Of a stretch of DNA of 19,199 bases, positions 17,129 to 19,199 are shown one piece after another. The number at the start of each line of letters is the position of its first letter. The stretch's first letter is position 1. Under the pieces are notes generated by a model that saw only the letters and a list, made by a program, of their open reading frames with translations, was not told the DNA's origin and ran no database searches. Source of the DNA: Saccoglossus kowalevskii (Eukaryota > Hemichordata > Enteropneusta > Harrimaniidae); assembly GCF_000003605.2 (NCBI RefSeq), contig NW_003106597.1, forward strand, positions 516,658 through 535,856. The letters are read 5' to 3'. Made by a program: the position numbers and the translations under genes.

Positions 17129-19192
17129 CTGTCTCCCTGAGGGAGGGAAAATAAGAGCTTAGGTCCATACTTGTTCCAGTACATGTTGATCTATTCAATC
17201 ATACGGGTGGAAGTAAAGAAACAAATTTACATTCAGACTACAAAACAATGTTGATTCTTTTAACAGAACGAGGAGCAATTTCACGGATATGATTTTTTAC
17301 AGTATTAAGTCAGCAAAATAGAAAAGAAAACAAATACTAGTTAAGCCCAAAGTACTTTCAGACAAAATACATAGTCTTTTTCAACAGGGCTTGAACTTCA
17401 GAGTTGACAGTTTCAAAGCGAATTTAGCTCAGCTTATCAATGCATATGAATAGGTACTTTTTCGACAGGAACTAAGGCAAAACGTGTTTCCTTTAATGGC
17501 TCCACGAAATTTGAGTCTGTTTTAGTCAGTATTCAAATCTTTAATCTTATATCATCATGCATACCTTTTGTTTATTTTAATCAGTAAACAATCTCAGCTA
17601 ATCTCCATTAAAAACTCTAACGGTTGTCCTAGCACAGCATAGATAAACGAGGGAGATAGTTCTGATTGTTTGCCTGGTTGACTGAATACCTACTCGAAAC
17701 ACAATATCTATACAATAACTGGCTTGGTGTCTTCATTGTCACAATAGCAAGAATCTGGGGTTGGGAATACACTCTATACCGCCGTTGGCAAAAATCCCAT
17801 TGAGTTGGCAAATTGAAAATGGCTAAGCTATACTGAACAAGATGAATGAATGAAAGGGCGTTGGTATATCAATAACATAGCACATGGTTTTTACAAGTTG
17901 ACTGCTGCTGCTACATGGTTTTTTTTTCCTTGAAGGGAAAACGGGAAAACTGAAATATCTATGATAGAGCAATAACTTTGAAATTGCTCAGAAATGTGGT
18001 TCAAGAAATCCTAACGATAAAACGAACAAAGTTCAAATTGTTGTGATGCATTTAAAATTTTGCATTCAAAGGTGATATTTTGATCTTTAAAATAACGAAA
18101 CTTTTTTTTTAAAAAGGTGTGAATTAATTTCACAGTTCATAGATTTCTTTGATGAAAAGTTCATCCTCTCTATAATGAATTCTTCTATCCCTTCAAAGTC
18201 AGGTGTGATCATGACAATACAAGGTTGGGCCGGAGGTGTAACGTTGATAATAACACAATGCGATATGCATTTTCGGTACCAGTAAAGTTACTTCAACTAC
18301 ACCAGGGAGCTGTAATGAGACTACACCCACAAATCCATGCACTCAACAAATCTGTGCAACATAGAATTGTAACATTCCATAAACAAAATCAAAGCCAAAC
18401 ATAGTTTTAGAATTACACTGTAGATTGAGGAGATGTGTTTGAATACTACTGAAATATGGCAAGACAATTGGGAGAATTATGCTCGAATTTAAGTCAAAGA
18501 ATGCCAACCTTTTAGTCAGCTTTCACACCAAAAAAATGTCAATGATTTTAATGTGAAATAATAACCGTTTGGTTCAAAAATTAAGAAATACATTAAAATG
18601 AACAAATTGTTGCAGCAATATTTTGCCAGGAATAAACTTATGAAACGATTCCAGTTGCAAGATTGTGATCCACCAATATAATGTTCTGGCCAGATCTAGT
18701 ATTTATCTTTGTGCATTCAAGAGTCTCAGACTCCAGAACATGCACAGTTAAAATAATAATTGTTCCAGTAATCTAAAATAAGTCTTTTTTGTAGCTCCAT
18801 GCTTCTCTCTATGTATGGTAAAATAATTCTTCAACAACCACACACAATTGAAAATCACTCAAGTGAATTGAAATTTTAAAAATGATTATGTACACTAAAA
18901 TGAAGGTCAACTACACTGGGAAACCGCAAGTACAGTGAAAATGAATAGGCGGCAATTTCCACCAAGTTTAGTTTACTATGGCAATGAATGACTGGTTGTG
19001 TAAGTACTAACTGACAGAAAGACTGGTAACCACTTCTCAAGACGAGTGCAGCAAAGGGTTTTACTTTAGAAATAACGCTAACGAAATTAACACTTTTAAA
19101 CAGAAACTTATAATTTTGTGAGAAAATTATTAACTGAGCACGGATTATGTCCAAATATACAAAACAGCTGATCAAATAAACAAGTAACTCAC

Positions 19193-19199
19193 CTGCGTT
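19193..19199 (-). other. 3' end of a probable upstream 5'-UTR exon (cut by the window)
   Basis: On the minus strand the last bases read AACGCAG|GTGAGTTACTTG, a perfect consensus 5' splice donor (CAG|GTGAGT) with GT at 19192. The next convincing downstream acceptor in the right order is at 11357-11356, in front of the large coding exon. This would be a 7.8 kb first intron. Only 7 exon bases are visible, so promoter, transcription start and exon length are outside the window. Because an in-frame stop follows the acceptor, this exon should be non-coding for the main protein. Confidence 0.5.

Larger units (their letters stand above)
11356..19192 (-). other. Long 5' intron (about 7.8 kb), no supported gene
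   Basis: It is bounded by the GTGAGT donor at 19192 and the TTTATTTGCAG acceptor ending at 11356. Contents: a three-copy 10 bp tandem repeat (11701-11730), a 191 bp foldback element (12480-12670), a 212 bp foldback element (13469-13680), and otherwise unique-looking AT-rich DNA. Plus-strand ORFs of 60-108 codons between 13.7 and 15.3 kb have low-complexity, domain-free translations and no splice support. From 15.3 to 19.1 kb I see only scattered short palindromes (for example 17107-17128) and poly-A/T runs. Confidence 0.45.

Noticed and set aside
1-19199. tRNA, rRNA, CRISPR or viral gene content
   Set aside because: I saw no tRNA T-loop words in a cloverleaf context, no rRNA-like segments, no regularly spaced repeats and no polymerase, capsid or integrase frames.

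Overview
This is eukaryotic, intron-rich, AT-rich genomic DNA. It has long introns with GT-AG signals, microsatellites, and several small non-autonomous DNA transposons with terminal inverted repeats (TIRs). There are no operons, no bacterial gene density, and no rRNA, tRNA or CRISPR. Intron sizes of 0.6 to 7.8 kb, many foldback elements and a Ski-family domain suggest an invertebrate animal, possibly a marine deuterostome or lophotrochozoan. The species cannot be fixed from the sequence.

One protein-coding gene can be supported. It lies on the minus strand and occupies roughly the right three quarters of the window. I rebuilt it from ORFs plus splice signals. A probable 5' non-coding exon ends at 19193, with only its last 7 bases inside the window. 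A large exon (11355 to 10026) carries the start codon and most of the protein. Two short in-phase exons (9466-9392 and 7608-7528) and a terminal coding exon (5263 to the TAA at 5189-5187) follow. All three coding introns are phase 1, and the joined CDS is 1,494 nt (497 aa plus stop). The product has a Ser-rich disordered N-terminus, a Cys/His zinc-type module at about residues 167-238 resembling the SMAD4-binding (SAND-like) domain of Ski/SnoN, a basic Ser-rich linker and a C-terminal coiled coil. It lacks the Ski/Sno/Dac DHD domain that normally precedes that module. An in-frame stop upstream of the start codon, in the same exon, argues that this absence is real for this transcript. A Ski-like transcriptional co-regulator is the best reading.

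Region by region: 1-190 is the end of an interspersed repeat with a hairpin and microsatellites. 190-4.9 kb has no convincing gene but holds a tight cluster of palindromic bZIP/bHLH-type sites at 4370-4416. 4.9-5.26 kb is the putative 3' UTR and last coding exon. The last intron (5.26-7.53 kb) carries a ~920 bp TA-flanked TIR element containing kappaB-like motifs, a separate 81 bp inverted repeat and two CTCF-like motifs. The next intron (7.6-9.4 kb) carries a 152 bp TTAA-flanked MITE and a GAGGGCGC inverted repeat. The 5' intron (11.36-19.19 kb) carries two foldback MITEs and is otherwise unremarkable. The 'system' here is a single unusual Ski-like gene whose introns collect several transposon families; I see no multi-gene cassette.
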